Assembly (NCBI GenBank): GCA_037126765.1
Contig: JBBCBC010000037.1
Span: 7,135,263 to 7,199,262, forward strand
Reading direction: 5' to 3'
Source of the DNA: Stenogyne calaminthoides
Lineage: Eukaryota > Streptophyta > Magnoliopsida > Lamiales > Lamiaceae
Length of the DNA: 64,000 bases
The stretch's first letter is position 1, and every line of letters begins with the position of its first letter. The position numbers and the translations under genes were made by a program. The notes under the pieces were generated by a model. The model did no database searches, was not told the DNA's origin, and saw only the letters and a list, made by a program, of their open reading frames with translations. This document shows positions 33,036 through 45,436 of the stretch, piece by piece.

Positions 33036-35044
33036 ATGGAAGAAATAGAGCACAAGTACATCGAAGTAATCGGATTAAAGCTTCACGCGGCGGAGATCGG
33101 TAGTGGGTCATCATCAACGGTGGTTTTCCTACACGGATTCCCCGAAATATGGTACTCGTGGCGGCACCAAATGATCGCCGTCGCCATGGCTGGGTTCAGA
33201 GCCATTGCACCCGATTACAGAGGATACGGACTATCCGACCCGCCGCCACAACCCGAGAACGCTACATTCTCGGATCTCATAGCCGATCTCCTTGCACTCC
33301 CTGATGCTCTAAGCCTCTCCAAGGTGCATATGCATACCCCATTACGTTGATAAGAAAGAGTACCAAAATGCAAGTGGGATCAATTTTGCTTTTCACTGAT
33401 TCGAGGTTTTCAATTGCAGTTTGTTTTGTTCAATTTTATTTGTAGTTCACAGTTTATAGTTGATTCAGTTTGATTGATGCCATAGATATACCTCATACTG
33501 AGTTCTGGTAGATGATGCCTTACAAGAGAAAATCATATACTAATACCACTATCAATATGGCTACACTATCTCTGCTGTAGAAAATCAGAGAACCAAATTC
33601 TTGCTGCAATTTAAAGATATACTGTAGTTTATGTACTGTAGTTTAATCAATTTACAAACGACGAAATCATGTCTGAGCAAGTTAAAAGCTACTAACAAAA
33701 GTGATTACATGGATGTTTCTCACTTTTCTATGCCTGCTGCTACGTAGTTCTATGATTTTTTTCAATCGTTGCAATGTCGGCACTTAATTTTTCTGTATAT
33801 CAAGATGGCTTGCCCCTTAGTTCAATTTTTTTGGAGTTTTGCTTAAATTGACAGGAATTTCAAAATAAACCGTGTAGAATGATCATCTGTGAGATTAGGA
33901 TTTCTGCAAAAATATAATATTTGTAGCCTTCTCTCGTTTTTTGGTATATGACGCCTATTGGTTTGATCAATATGAAATTGCAAGCAGAAAGCATTGTTAA
34001 GATTTTGGCTATTTCTATTTGACTGTATAATGCCTCATCATATGCAGGTTTTTCTAATTGGTAAAGATTTTGGAGCTCGAATTGCTTACTTATTTTCGCT
34101 GCTTCATTCTGAGAGGGTATCTGGGATTATTACATTAGGCGTACCTTTTGTACCTTCATCTCGTCCTGCAATTTCTAATCACCGCGCTGAAGGTTCCTAT
34201 ATCTCCAGGTGGCAGGTGCAAATCACAGTTGTTCTTCTGATAAGAATCGGAATACTAGATGCTTTCTTAAGAACATCCCATTTGACAACGTCCTTAATTT
34301 CAGGAACGTGAAAGAGCTGAGGCTGATTTCAGCCGGTATGATTGTAGGACAGTGGTGAGTAAAATTTACATTCTTTTCTCACGAAGTGAAGTGCCAACAG
34401 CACTTGAGAACCAAGAGATAATGGACAGTGGATTCATCTATGCTTTTATCCCCTTGGTTTACTGAGCAAGATCTTGATGTATATGCTTCTTTGTATCAGA
34501 AATTGGGATTCCAAACTGCATTGCAAGTCCCATACAGGTAATATGGAGACTGCAGATGACTGCTTCTTACTTAGATTACTGTGAGGTTGATTGAATTGGG
34601 ATTGGATTTGAAATCCACATAGTATAGTCATTGACTTTGTTTGGATGGAAGGACTTGAAGAATGAACTTGAAATCCATACCCTCTATTTCTTGATCAGGA
34701 CTGAATTTTACTATAATTTGTGAGGATTTGCTTTGCTCGTTTCAACTCAATCAAATGTGCCTTAACTGTTGCTGTTGCTGTTTCGTTGTAGGTCACTTTG
34801 TGAAGAGTTCAACATAGCGAATCGTAAAGTTGAAGCTCCTGCATTGGTTATCATGGGTGGAAAGGACTACTCACTAAAATTTCCGGGCATTCAAGACTAT
34901 ATAGAAAGTGGAGAAGCAAAGGTGTATGTACCCAAGTACGAGACAGCATTCTTGTCTGAAGGCTCCCATTTTATGCAGGAACAATTCCCTGACCAAGTAA
35001 ATCAGCTAATACTTAATTTTCTCTGCAATCACAGTCATTGTTGA
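33036..35044 (+). pseudogene. EH-1: epoxide-hydrolase-like gene, exon 3 frameshift
   Basis: Exons 33036-33323, 34048-34215, 34304-34537 and 34792-35044, all with normal splice sites. It encodes an alpha/beta-hydrolase of the soluble epoxide hydrolase type: HGFPEIWYSWRHQM (oxyanion hole), LIGKDFGARIAY (nucleophile Asp), GGKDYSLKFPGI (charge-relay Asp) and EGSHFMQEQFP (His). Exon 3 is 234 nt where the other units have 236: two bases are missing at about 34425 (ATGGACAGTGGATTC), so the frame ends at a stop about 15 codons later while the remainder continues open in another frame (PWFTEQDLDVYASLYQ). The product would lack the cap Tyr, relay Asp and His. Exon 4 is two codons longer than in EH-2. 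Confidence 0.85.
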
Positions 35045-35688
35045 TTTACCACTGCAGCAGAAAATGTCTGTAACACTGTTTAAAAATATAAAAGGAAAAA
35101 TGTTCGTACTTCTAGTCCTTGTACTGAAAGTCTATTGTTTGACGATAGAACGCAATAGTTGTTTTGATCGATCTTAATTTTGGACTGTTGTTTTGCACAA
35201 ATTATTTACCGCTGTCTTCTGGACTATAAACATTTGGCTCGCAGTTCTATAAAGAACCCCTAAAACCCCAAGAGAAACACCTAAAAACCAAAGAACCCTT
35301 AAAACCCCAAGAGAAACCCCTAAAGGTCATCTATAATTCTATGAACTTTGAAATTCCGTGAACCATTTTCTAATGACTAAATTATTTATTTTTTAAGAAA
35401 TTTCAATGGCTGAATAGTGAATACTAATAAACTCTACTCTGTACATTCTGAAAGATGAGCAAGTCCTTTCACAAAAAAAAAAAGAAAAAAAGATGAGCAA
35501 GTTGCTTTCAGAAAAAGAAAAGAAAAGGAAAGGAAAGATGAAACGATTTTAAGTCCAACACCGCTACCAGTATACAACACGACAAAATCCGGCAACCACT
35601 AAGATTCCGCCAGTATTTGGAGTGATTCCCGCCCTCATTTGGATACCAACTAAACACATTTCTCTCTCAAGGTCTGTGGATGTTGACT
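35045..35688. promoter_or_regulatory. Spacer and EH-2 5' flank
   Basis: An AC-rich short repeat lies near 35250-35325 (AACCCCTAAAACCCCAAGAG-like). The last 150 bp before the EH-2 ATG (AAGATTCCGCCAGTA...ACATTTCTCTCTCAAGGTCT) closely match the EH-3 upstream region. Confidence 0.5.
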
Positions 35689-37290
35689 ATGGAGCGAATT
35701 GAGCACAAATTCGTTGAAGTCAAGGGGCTGAAGCTACACGTGGCGGAAATCGGGAACGGCTCGTCGCCGGCGGTGGTGTTTTTGCACGGATTCCCGGAAA
35801 TTTGGTACTCTTGGCGCCACCAGATGATCGCCTTCGCCGATGCTGGATTTCGAGCTGTAGCACCCGATTACAGAGGGTACGGACTATCCGAGCCGCCGCC
35901 CGAACCCGAGCAGGCCATGTACGCGGATCTAATTGCTGATCTCTTGGCTCTTCTTGAAGCTCTTTCTATCCCAAAGGTTTAGTTAGATCTTATCTTTGCT
36001 CTCTGTTTCAAGGGTTTAGTTAAGCTGAGTGTTAATTGAGTTAATTTTCATTAATATCTTTTGGGGGCCAATAGCTTTTGTAATATTCATTAATTGAGTT
36101 AATATATCTCTTATCTTACAGTTAATTGTACTATCACAAAACTAACGAGGGGCTATTTGGAATAGAGGGTCACGTTTGAGATTATCAAAGAATAATGAAT
36201 CTATAAAATAGAGATCATTGGGTAATGCTTTTCGGTTTTGTATCACGACTTGTGTCTAAGAGTGCCTGTCTTTATATATGGAGTTAGATGTATTCATAGG
36301 TGAAGATACATTATTGCCTATTTGCTCTATTGCTTGCCTTCAATTTGGTAACATCTGCATTTTTTGCTCTGTCCCGGTTCGTCTCAAAATGTGTTGTATG
36401 CAGGCTTTTCTTATTGCAAAGGATTTCGGAGTACGGGTTGCTTACTTATTTGCACTTAACCACCCTGAGAAAATCTCTGGAGTCATTACACTAGGCATAC
36501 CTTATGTCCCTTCCAGTTCTGTTACATTTCTTGAGCATCTTCCTGAAGGTTTCTACATCTCAAGATGGCAGGTATGATATATCATCATTGTTCATGTGTC
36601 GGCTAAACACACACAGCCACAGTGTGCCATACATGTATTAGTATCTGTCTCTACATGTGTATATGTGTGGAACCTTTTTATATGCCTTCATGTGCATGTT
36701 CTTTTCTCAGAAACCTGGGAGAGCTGAGGCTGATTTTGGCCGCCTTGATACTAAAACAGTAGTGCGGAACATCTACATACTGTTTTCACGTAGCGAATTA
36801 CCAATTGCACATGAAAGCCAGGAGATAATGGATATGGTTGATTCATCAACTCCATTACCACCTTGGTTCACAGATGAAGATCTTGAAAACTATGGTTCTC
36901 TATACCAAAAATATGGTTTTCAAACTGCTTTGAAAGTTCCATACAGGTAAATATCTCCCAATTTATATTTTTTTATAGAGAGATAAGATTTGGTGGTAAT
37001 AATAATTGGTAAGGTCTTCATTTTTATTGTCTCTAAAACACAGGTCACTTTCTGAAGAGTTTAATATAACAAATCTTAACGTTGATGCTCCTACATTGTT
37101 CATCATGGGTGAGAAGGATTATTTCTTCAACTTTCCTGGCATGGAAGACTACATAAAGAAAGAACATGCGAAGATGTTCGTCCCTAAGCTGGAGACTGTA
37201 TATGTGCCGGAAGGTGGCCATTTTGTGCAGGAGCAGTTCCCTGAACAAGTGAATCAGCTTATACTCAACTTTCTCAAAAACAATATTTGA
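35689..37290 (+). CDS. EH-2: epoxide-hydrolase-like alpha/beta hydrolase, intact
   Basis: Exons 35689-35976, 36404-36571, 36711-36946 and 37044-37290 sum to 939 nt, 312 residues plus stop, with all junctions GT/AG. Expected activity is hydrolysis of an epoxide (or another ester-like substrate) in the cytosol; the substrate is unknown. HGFP oxyanion motif at 33-36; nucleophile Asp103 in IAKDFG, where HDWG is canonical; cap tyrosines Tyr147 (GFYISRWQ) and Tyr213 (DLENYGSLY), matching the two epoxide-activating tyrosines of plant soluble epoxide hydrolases; relay Asp256 (GEKDYF) and catalytic His290 (GGHFVQEQ). An in-frame ATG nine bases upstream would add MLT. No signal peptide. It is one of only two fully open units in the array, and its upstream region is shared with EH-3. 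Confidence 0.9.
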
Positions 37291-38024
37291 AGGCATGGTC
37301 AAGTGCTACACTTCTGGCTCTCATTACTTGTTTTCTTAGGTGTTTATTTTAATGTATCACAATGTTATTTATGTTTCGACATTTGGTATGATATGTATAT
37401 ATATGTCTATTTGACCATGAATGATTACATTGAGACTAGAATTTTCATGCCATGACATATCTGGAACTTATAAGACTATTAAATGAAGTAAAATGCTTAA
37501 CAGGCGGGAGTGCTAGAGTGAGAGTGTGAGACTATCTAGCTTTTCCATTAAATTACATAGAAATGCACAAATTAATGTCACATTTGAACTAATTTCTTTG
37601 AATCTTGTTACAAATTGGTATAAAAAAAGTTTAGCTTAATGTTGACTTGTTCACCTACAGGAGACCCTATTTTTCATTTTTTTTTTTTTTGTAAATATGT
37701 ATAAAACAGAAATAAGGTAAAAATGTGGGTGTGAGACCCATTCACAAATTATCACGAATTAATTTCATCCATTTCTAAGTGAGTGCCATTCACTAAATAG
37801 GAAATATTTTAGGAGTACACAGTAAATTACGAAGAAAATTGACGAAAGACAATCCCTAAATAATTTAACACGATCTCAACTCAAACACGACAAAAAGCCG
37901 GCAACCATGAAGATTCCGCCACTACTTGGAGTTGGAGAGATTCCCGCCCTCAACTACATATTCATTTTGATTCTGATACCAATTAATATACACATTTCTC
38001 TCTCAAGGTCTGTGGATGTTGACT
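37291..38024. promoter_or_regulatory. Spacer and EH-3 5' flank
   Basis: AT-rich spacer, with a 150-bp promoter-proximal stretch before 38025 nearly the same as that of EH-2 (CGGCAACCA.GAAGATTCCGCCA and CTCTCAAGGTCTGTGGATGT). This supports a recent EH-2/EH-3 tandem duplication. Confidence 0.55.
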
Positions 38025-39708
38025 ATGGAGCAAATTGAGCACAAGTTCGTTGAAGTCAACGGGCTGAAGCTACACGTGGCGGAAATCGGGAACGCTTCGT
38101 CGCCAGCGGTAGTGTTCCTGCACGGATTCCCAGAAATTTGGTACTCTTGGCGCCACCAGATGATCGCCGTCGCCAATGCTGGATTTAGGGTTATAACACC
38201 GGATACCAGAGGGTACGGATTATCCGCCCCGCCGCCCGAACCCGAGAAAGCCAATTTCGTGGATCTAATTGCTGATATGCTTGCGCTTCTTGACGCTCTT
38301 TCTATCCCAAAGGTCTAGTTCCATCTTATTTCTACTCTCTCTGTTTCAAGTGTTTAGTTAAGCAAAATGTTAGCAAATCAGATACTGTAATTTTCTTTTG
38401 GGGGAAATATATTTTGCAATGGTCATTAATTAAGTTAATGTCACTTAACTAACGAGGGGCTATTTCGAATAGAGGATCATACCGTCATGTTGCTAGAAAT
38501 AATAGCGTACTTGGTATCACAGAATGCTAGAAAATAGAGATCACTGGGTTATGCTTTTCGGCTTTTGTATCACGGCTTGCGTCTAAAAGTGCCTGCTGCT
38601 TATAGTGAGATAAGTCTGAAGTGTTAAAAGGAGATAAATGGACTTAGATGTTGAGAATATTGATGATGATTTTTACAATGTGTTCATAGTGAAAGATAAA
38701 TAATGGCCTAGTTGCTCTTTTCCTTGTCTCAAGTTACACTTTTTTCCCACATAATTTGGTAATATCATCTTTTGCTCTATATTCAGGCTTTTATTATTGC
38801 GAAGGATTTCGGAGCACGAGTTGCTTACTTATTTGCTCTTCACCACCCTGAGAAAATATCTGGAATCATTACACTAGGCATACCTTATCTCCCCTCCAGT
38901 CCCGACACGTTTCTTGACCTTCTTCCTGAAGGTTTCTACGTCTCAAGATGTCAGGTATGGTCTATCATTCCTCTTTTTTCATGTGTACACGTATAAGTAT
39001 CCGTCTGTACGTGTGTACATTGTGTGGATGATTTTGTATATGCTTTTGCGTGTATTTTCGTTTGAGCTCAACTTTGTTCATCCATCCCAGAAACCTGGGA
39101 GAGCTGAGGCTGATATTGGCCGCCTTGATAGTAAAACAGTAGTGCGAAACATCTACATACTGTTTTCACGTAGTGAAATACCAATTGCACATGAAAGCCA
39201 GGCGATAATGGATATGGTTGATTCATCAACTCCTTTACCGCCTTGGTTCACAGATGAAGATCTCGAAAACTATGGTTCTCTGTACCAAAAATCTGGTTTT
39301 CAAACTGTCTTGAAAGTTCAATACAGGTAAACATTTCCCAATCTATACCTTTTTGTTTTCTTTTTCCATATTGTATATATGATATAAGATTTGCTAGTAA
39401 TAATTACTGGTAAGGTCTTCACATCTTTCTTGTCTCTAACTTGATTCATTTATGAACACAAGTCACTTTCTGAAGAGTTTAATATAACAAATCTCATCGT
39501 TGATGCTCCCGCATTGTTCATCATTGGTGAGAAGGATTATTTCGTCAAGTTTCCTGGCATGGAAGACTACATAAAGAAAGAACAGGCGAAGATGTTCGTC
39601 CCTAAGCTGGAAACTATATATGTGCCGGAAGGTAGCCATTTTGTGCAGGAGCAGTTCCCTGAACAAGTGAATCAGCTTATACTCAACTTTCTCAAAAGAT
39701 ATATTTGA
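38025..39708 (+). pseudogene. EH-3: epoxide-hydrolase-like gene with damaged exon 4 acceptor
   Basis: Exons 38025-38312, 38787-38954, 39091-39326 and 39463-39708. The exon 4 acceptor reads CACAAG/TCAC where its duplicate at 49047 and EH-2 read CACAG/GTCAC. If the shifted AG at 39461-39462 is used, exon 4 starts one base late and the frame is lost just before the relay Asp and His. Conserved positions have also drifted: DTRGYGLSAPP where others have DYRGYGLSD/EPP, SRCQ for SRWQ, and KVQYR for KVPYR. Exons 1-3 are otherwise open, with HGFP and KDFG present. It is the left member of the pair whose right member (48372-49293) has a good acceptor but no exon 1. Confidence 0.75.
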
Positions 39709-40245
39709 AGGCATGGTCAAGTGCTACACTTCTGGCTATCATTTCTCGATACATTATAATGTTATTTATGTTTCGACATTTGATAAGACTACCGTCTCTT
39801 TGACCATGACTGGTTACATTGAGACTAGATTTTTCATGCCATTACATTTCTACTAGTTGTAAGAGTGTTAAATGACGTAAAATGCTTAACTTCTTCATTG
39901 AATTACTAGGAAATTAATGCACAAATTTATGTCACATTTGCATTCATTTCTTTGAATCTCGCCTCTCTCCTGGTATTTAATATTACTTAAGTCAATTATC
40001 AAAATACTGTTTTGTCAAAGCAAACTGTTCTTTTCTAGTTATTCTTTCATAAATATAGATTTATTAAACAAGGAAAAATCAAAATTTGCTTCCACCACGA
40101 CCAGGAGCATTTGAGACTTTTCCTACCCTTCATGGAATGTACCCACGCGGAATGCATACATAAAGGTCCTGATAATATGGCCCACCGCCAACACATTAAA
40201 TATCTGCATTCGAAAAAATTGTGGAAATTAGGGTTAGAGTAGGCC
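39709..40245. other. Spacer between EH-3 and EH-4
   Basis: Non-coding; the right-copy counterpart is 49294-49830. It holds the EH-4 5' flank. A 72-codon frame on the minus strand (40047-40265) is conserved only because the block is duplicated. Confidence 0.5.
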
Positions 40246-41867
40246 ATGGAAAGGATAGAGCACAAGCACCTGGAAGTTAACGGCCTGAAACTTCACGTGG
40301 CAGAAATAGGAAGTGGTTCGTCGCCGGCGGTGGTTTTCTTGCACGGATTCCCGGAAATATGGTACTCGTGGCGCCACCAGATGATCGCCGTCGCGGAGGC
40401 CGGGTTTAGAGTAATCGCACCCGATTACAGAGGGTATGGGCTATCCGACCCGTCTCCCGAACCCGAGAAGATGAACTTCTTGGATCTCGTTGCTGACCTC
40501 ATAGCCATTCTGGATGCTCTTTCTATCTCCAAGGTAAAATCATCCTAATTTCACACATTCTCATCTTAGATCTGTTGATTTTGTTGCTTCACAGGAATTA
40601 ATTGAATTCGATAGTGTATTTGTCAATTTTGGTATACAAAATGTAGTTCAACTTAAACTTCACTCATTCACTGAAGCCTTTTATTTTTTTTATTATCTCA
40701 AATTATATTCCACTTTTCCAGGGGATACTTTGTCCAATTTGTTAAATGATTATTGGGATTAATCATTAAATAAAGGCATAAAATAAATATTGGGATGTTA
40801 AGGCAAGTTTTGTTTTTTGAGATGTTTTCTTGTGTGAGAAATCAAACTGAACTAATGAATAAGCCAATAAGAATATAATTTACTAGTATAAGTTGGTGTT
40901 TGCAAATTGCAAATGATATGGCAAATCCAGAATCACTTTTGCTTTGAAAAAAATAAGTGATTTTTGGAGTATCCTTTTTTGTTTGAAAACAGGCCTTAGT
41001 TTCAAAGAGAATGCATCATGTTTGTTTGTTAATGGAGGAATGTTTCCCGGAATTACACAGGTATATCTGATAGGCAAGGATTTTGGAGCTATGGTAGTAT
41101 CCCTATTTACCCTTCTCCACAAAGACAGAGTGTTAGGCTTTGTGACATTAGGTGTGCCTTTCATGCAGCCTGTTCTTCCCACACACAATCAACAACTCCC
41201 CGAGGGTTTCTACATTTCAAGATGGAAGGTTCTGCATCTCTTTGCATCTCAACTTTACTTACATATATTCTCCTTAACTTTCTTGCTCAATTTACTTTCA
41301 TACAGGAGCCGGGCCGTGCTGAAGCTGATTTCGGTCGCCTTGATGCCAAAACGGTCGTGAGGAACATATACATCATGTTCGCAAAAAGTGAAGTACCAAT
41401 AGCACATGAAAACCAGGAGATCATGGACCTGGTTGAACCATCGGCCCCTCTACCTTATTGGTTCACCGACGAAGATCTTGCAGTCTATGGGGCTTTGTAT
41501 GAGAAATCGGGATTTAGAACTGCATTACAGGTTCCTTACAGGTACAAATCTGTTGTGGGCCTTGTGGCTTGGAAGAGAATGTTTTAGCATTGTTTAATTG
41601 GTGATTGTGTTTTATGGTAGGTCAATGGGGTCATATTTGGGTAATTCTGACCCTAAAGTTGATGTCCCTGCGCTGCTGATAATGGGGGAGAAGGATTATG
41701 CCCTGAAAATTCCAGGAATTGAGGATTACATTAGGGGTGGAACGGCGAAATCACTTGTGCCCAATTTGGAGATCATTTTCATGCCTGAAGGAAGTCATTT
41801 TGTTCAAGAGCAATCGCCTGATGAGGTCAACAAGCTCATTCTTAACTTCCTCAAGAGCCATGTTTAA
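40246..41867 (+). CDS. EH-4: epoxide-hydrolase-like alpha/beta hydrolase, intact
   Basis: Exons 40246-40533, 41061-41228, 41306-41541 and 41621-41867 total 939 nt, 312 residues, the same exon sizes as EH-2. It carries HGFPEIWYSWRHQM, LIGKDFGAMVVS (nucleophile), PEGFYISRWK and DLAVYGALYEKSGF (cap tyrosines), GEKDYALKIPGI (relay Asp) and EGSHFVQEQSP (His). The exon 2 core LLHKDRVLGFVTLGVPFMQP is shared with EH-5 and differs from EH-1 to EH-3, so EH-4 and EH-5 form a second subgroup. It is the intact member of the pair with 49831-51451. Substrate unknown. Confidence 0.9.
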
Positions 41868-43001
41868 TGTGGAGCTTTTCGTCGGACGGCCATGTGTTTA
41901 TATCATATTTCACTGTTTTTAGTAACCCGTCATGTGTCCATTGATCGTGTCATAAGATATATGTGACGCATGTTAATGATTATAAAACATAAAATAAAAT
42001 ACCCAAGTGGAATATGGGATATGATAAAGTACTTATTGTAATTATAGTGTTCAAGCTAATAAATAACACGTCATGTGTTGTAATTTGGCTCCTTATTATT
42101 CTTTGGCATTTCATTTCGTGCTTCATTTGTTTTTAATGTGTTAATTTGTGATGTTATTTTATATATGTGACACATGTTAAAAATAATAGAGCAAAAAATA
42201 AAACACTAGCTAGTATTTATGGTTTCATGTAACATATATATCCTCACCGAATATTAGTGGATGGAATATGAACATAGTCAAGTATTTGAACAAGCAAGGA
42301 CAACAATTAGAAATTATACAGACAAAAACGGGACTTCATAAGCACCTAACATACACGACTAAAAAAAAGATATTATAAAAGGAATAAACCTCTCATTGAA
42401 AAACTTTCAAAAAAAGATATTATAAAAGGAATAAACCTCTCATTGAAAACTTTCAGTAGTTTTCTCATATAAAAATATAAGGTAAGCACTATCTTCCAAA
42501 AGGTAGTTAAGCCCGAATAGAAGAAGATTCGATGAAATGAAATCATATTCACCCTGCTTTTGGATTAAGTTAACAGCTAAACATAATGATACCACAGCTG
42601 CAAAAATGTTGAACCAATTGAATATAAGGCAAGTAACATGATCTTAGTTATAAGTTATAACTTATACATGTAAGAGCCTACTTCTGCTCATATAATTTTA
42701 TTTCATGTTCCACAAACGGTAAAGATCTTCTCAAATTCAAAAAAAGCTTCAATGATTTATCTCCCCTAAATGACAAAAGAACTCTTTTAAAATGATTTTG
42801 TTTTATACTCAAAGTCCTTTTCTTTTTGTGCATTTATTGTTCAAATGGACTCTGTTGTATTATTCTCATCAGTCCAATAGAATGTCACTGCTGGCTTTCA
42901 TCACACCGCCTACCTACACCTCAACACCTACTATATATCTGCAGGTTATTGTTGTATGTTTTGGAAAAACAAAAATTGTGCAACCGTGATCAAAGTAAGC
43001 C
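41868..43001. other. Spacer between EH-4 and EH-5
   Basis: AT-rich. It contains the 47-bp direct repeat near 42369-42462 that distinguishes the left block, and an imperfect repeated motif ATATATGTGACGCATGTTAA / TATATATGTGACACATGTTA near 41957 and 42161. The EH-5 promoter lies at its end. Confidence 0.5.
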
Positions 43002-44580
43002 ATGGAAAATATAGAGCAGAAGTACCTGGAAATCAACGGTCTGAAACATCACTTTGCAGAAACAGGAAGCGAGTCATCGACGGCAGTGGTGTTCCTGCAC
43101 GGATTCCCTTAAATATGGTACTCGTGGCGCCACCAGATGATCGCAGTCGCCAAAGCCGGGTTCAGAGCTATTGCACCCGATTTCAGAGGGTACGGGCTAT
43201 CCGAACCTAAACCCGAACCTGAGACAACGACGTTCTTGGAACTCGATTCTGACCTCATTGCACTTTTGGATGCCCTTTCTCTCTCCAAGGTACATCATCC
43301 AGATTTCTCATCTTGGTTGCTTTAGTATTTTTCTTGAATTCAATACTGTCAATTCACAAGCTGGTGTAGAAAATGCAGTTGTAACTTAATTTTGACTTGT
43401 TCACCAGAGCTAGTCCTATTTCATGAATTAGTTAGTCTTGTGTAAAAAAAACAGTTCTATTTTGCTACTAGTTTGTAACTGTCACTTTATAGTAAAACAT
43501 TAAAACGACTAATACCTTTTAATGAAATAACTAATGCTATTTAAAAGTACACACAAATTGCAAACCAGTTGCACGGGAAAACTTGTTTACATGAGACTTT
43601 GTCTTGACAATTTGATTTTCTAATATAAACTTCAAAGAAAAGTCAAATTTATTAGTGTGGCCTTGACACATGAGCAATTCATTGGACATGTTAAAATGTA
43701 TTTCATGGACACAGGTTTATCTGGTAGGCAAGGATTTTGGGGCCTTTGTGATATCAATATTTAGCCTTCTTCACAAAGACAGGGTGTTGGGGTTTGTAAC
43801 CATGGGTGTGCCTTTCATGCTGCCTGAGCTCCCACCATACCAACTCCTCCCAGAGGGTTTCTACATTTCAAGATTCCAGGTTTATTATAATCTCTGTTTC
43901 CATTTACATTCCTTCATTAGCTTCTCCTAAACTTTCCAGACGATTTTCTCCTACAGGAGCCGGGACGTGCTGAAGCTGATTTTGGCCGTCTTGATGCCAA
44001 GATGGTCGTGAAGAATGTCTACATCCTGTTCTCGAAAAGTGAAATACCTATAGCTAACGAAAACCAGGAGATCATGGACTTGGTGGAACCATCGGCCCCT
44101 CAACCTCATTGGTTAACCGATGAAGATCTTGAAGCCTACGGGGCTTTGTATGAGAAATCGGGATTCGCAACTGCACTGCAGATTCCTTATAGGTACTCGT
44201 CGGTCTCATTACGAGCAAACAAAACTTATTTACACCATGTGTGTCTTGCAATTCAAGTATATTTCTAAATGGTATTAGTTGTATTACTAAAAGGTATTAG
44301 TGTTCTCACTGAAAATGCATTTTATGGTAGGTCATTGGGAAAAGAAGACTTTGGAATATCTGATCCTAAAGTTGATGTCCCTGCACTGCTGATAATGGGG
44401 AAGAAGGATTATCTCCTTAACTTTCCAGGAATTGAGGATTACATTAGGGATGGAACCGCGAAAGCACTTGTCCCCAATTTGGAGATCATTTTCATGCCTG
44501 AAGGAAACCATTTTGTACAAGAGCAATCACCTAATGAGGTGAACAAGATCATCCTTAACTTCCTCAAAAGTCATATCTGA
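43002..44580 (+). pseudogene. EH-5: epoxide-hydrolase-like gene with stop in the oxyanion motif
   Basis: Exons 43002-43289, 43715-43879, 43957-44192 and 44331-44580, with all splice signals normal. Codon 37, Glu in HGFPEIW of the other units, is TAA (43110-43112). Everything downstream remains open with KDFGAFVISIF, GFYISRFQ, DLEAYGALYEKSGF, GKKDYLLNFPGI and EGNHFVQEQSP. Exon 2 is one codon shorter and exon 4 one codon longer than in EH-4. The next ATG (43134, MIAVAKAG) would give a protein without the oxyanion hole. The same TAA is in the right copy, so it predates the block duplication. Confidence 0.85.
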
Positions 44581-45436
44581 TGTGGAATCTCATATTGTAA
44601 TTGGTTCCCTATTCTATTTTGGTACTTTATCTTGTATTTCAACAGCTGAGATCATTTCTATCTCATGGCTTATGGTTCAATGCAACATATCAACTTCTAT
44701 TCCTCGTTTTAGAGATTTTTATCAAATTAAGGAGCATAAAATATTGACATATTTACTCACTCAATTTTTCTCTCCCGCTTTGCAAGAGAGTGGAAGAATT
44801 AAAAGGTTATTAAATGAGAGATCGGTTAGGGATATGCAGTGGCTCAATTTTTCTCTCTTGAAGAATTAAATAAACATTAAATAAGAGATAGTTTAGGATA
44901 TGCGGTGACAGACCCACATCGGGCCCAGAGGCCCCAATGAACTTTTACAAAATATATATATACAATATTAGCAATATATGTACTACTTAAAGGTCCACTT
45001 TTACAAAATATATATACAATATTAGCAATATATGTACTACTTGAAGGTTGTCAGACGGATTTAAGGGTTACCCCTCTTTTTTTACTGCTGTGAGTTCAAA
45101 ACATAAATAGCTTAACTTTTTTTCTTTATTTTTTTTGCCTCATTACTTATAAATTATTAATTGGCCCCTCGACAAAATTCACGGGTCTGCCACTGGGGAT
45201 ATGTGAGGGACTGAGGGTAAAATTCACGGGTCTGCCACTGGGGATATGTGAGGGTAAATTAGGAAGAAAACGTGGAGGAATAACAAATAAGACAAAAGAA
45301 CTGAAACAAAATTTAACCTCTAAAATAATAATTAATATGAAACTTGAGGGAGTATTATTGAACTGAATATGAAGATCGTTTAAAGTATTTGACCAAGCAA
45401 GGACTATCGTACAAAAATGTCTGAAACATTCCTCAT
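44581..45436. other. Convergent spacer between EH-5 and DHDPR copy 1
   Basis: Non-coding; it contains the small transposon at 44905-45195 followed by a 45-bp tandem repeat of its right end. Confidence 0.6.
44905..45195. mobile_element. Small hAT-like element
   Basis: The left end is GTGACAGACCCAC and the reverse complement of the right end is CAGTGGCAGACCC; the flanks are GGATATGCG (44896-44904) and GGATATGTG (45197-45205), consistent with a target duplication of about 8-9 bp. The interior carries a roughly 60-bp direct repeat (TTTTACAAAATATATATACA...). The right end plus flank is repeated once more 45 bp downstream (45228). The right-block counterpart is 54439-54727. Confidence 0.65.

Noticed and set aside
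37045..37302. Minus-strand ORF opposite EH-2 exon 4, also found opposite EH-3, EH-3b and the EH-4/EH-5 type exons
   Set aside because: It recurs only because the sense exon is conserved; the peptide has no recognisable motif and no start or splice context.
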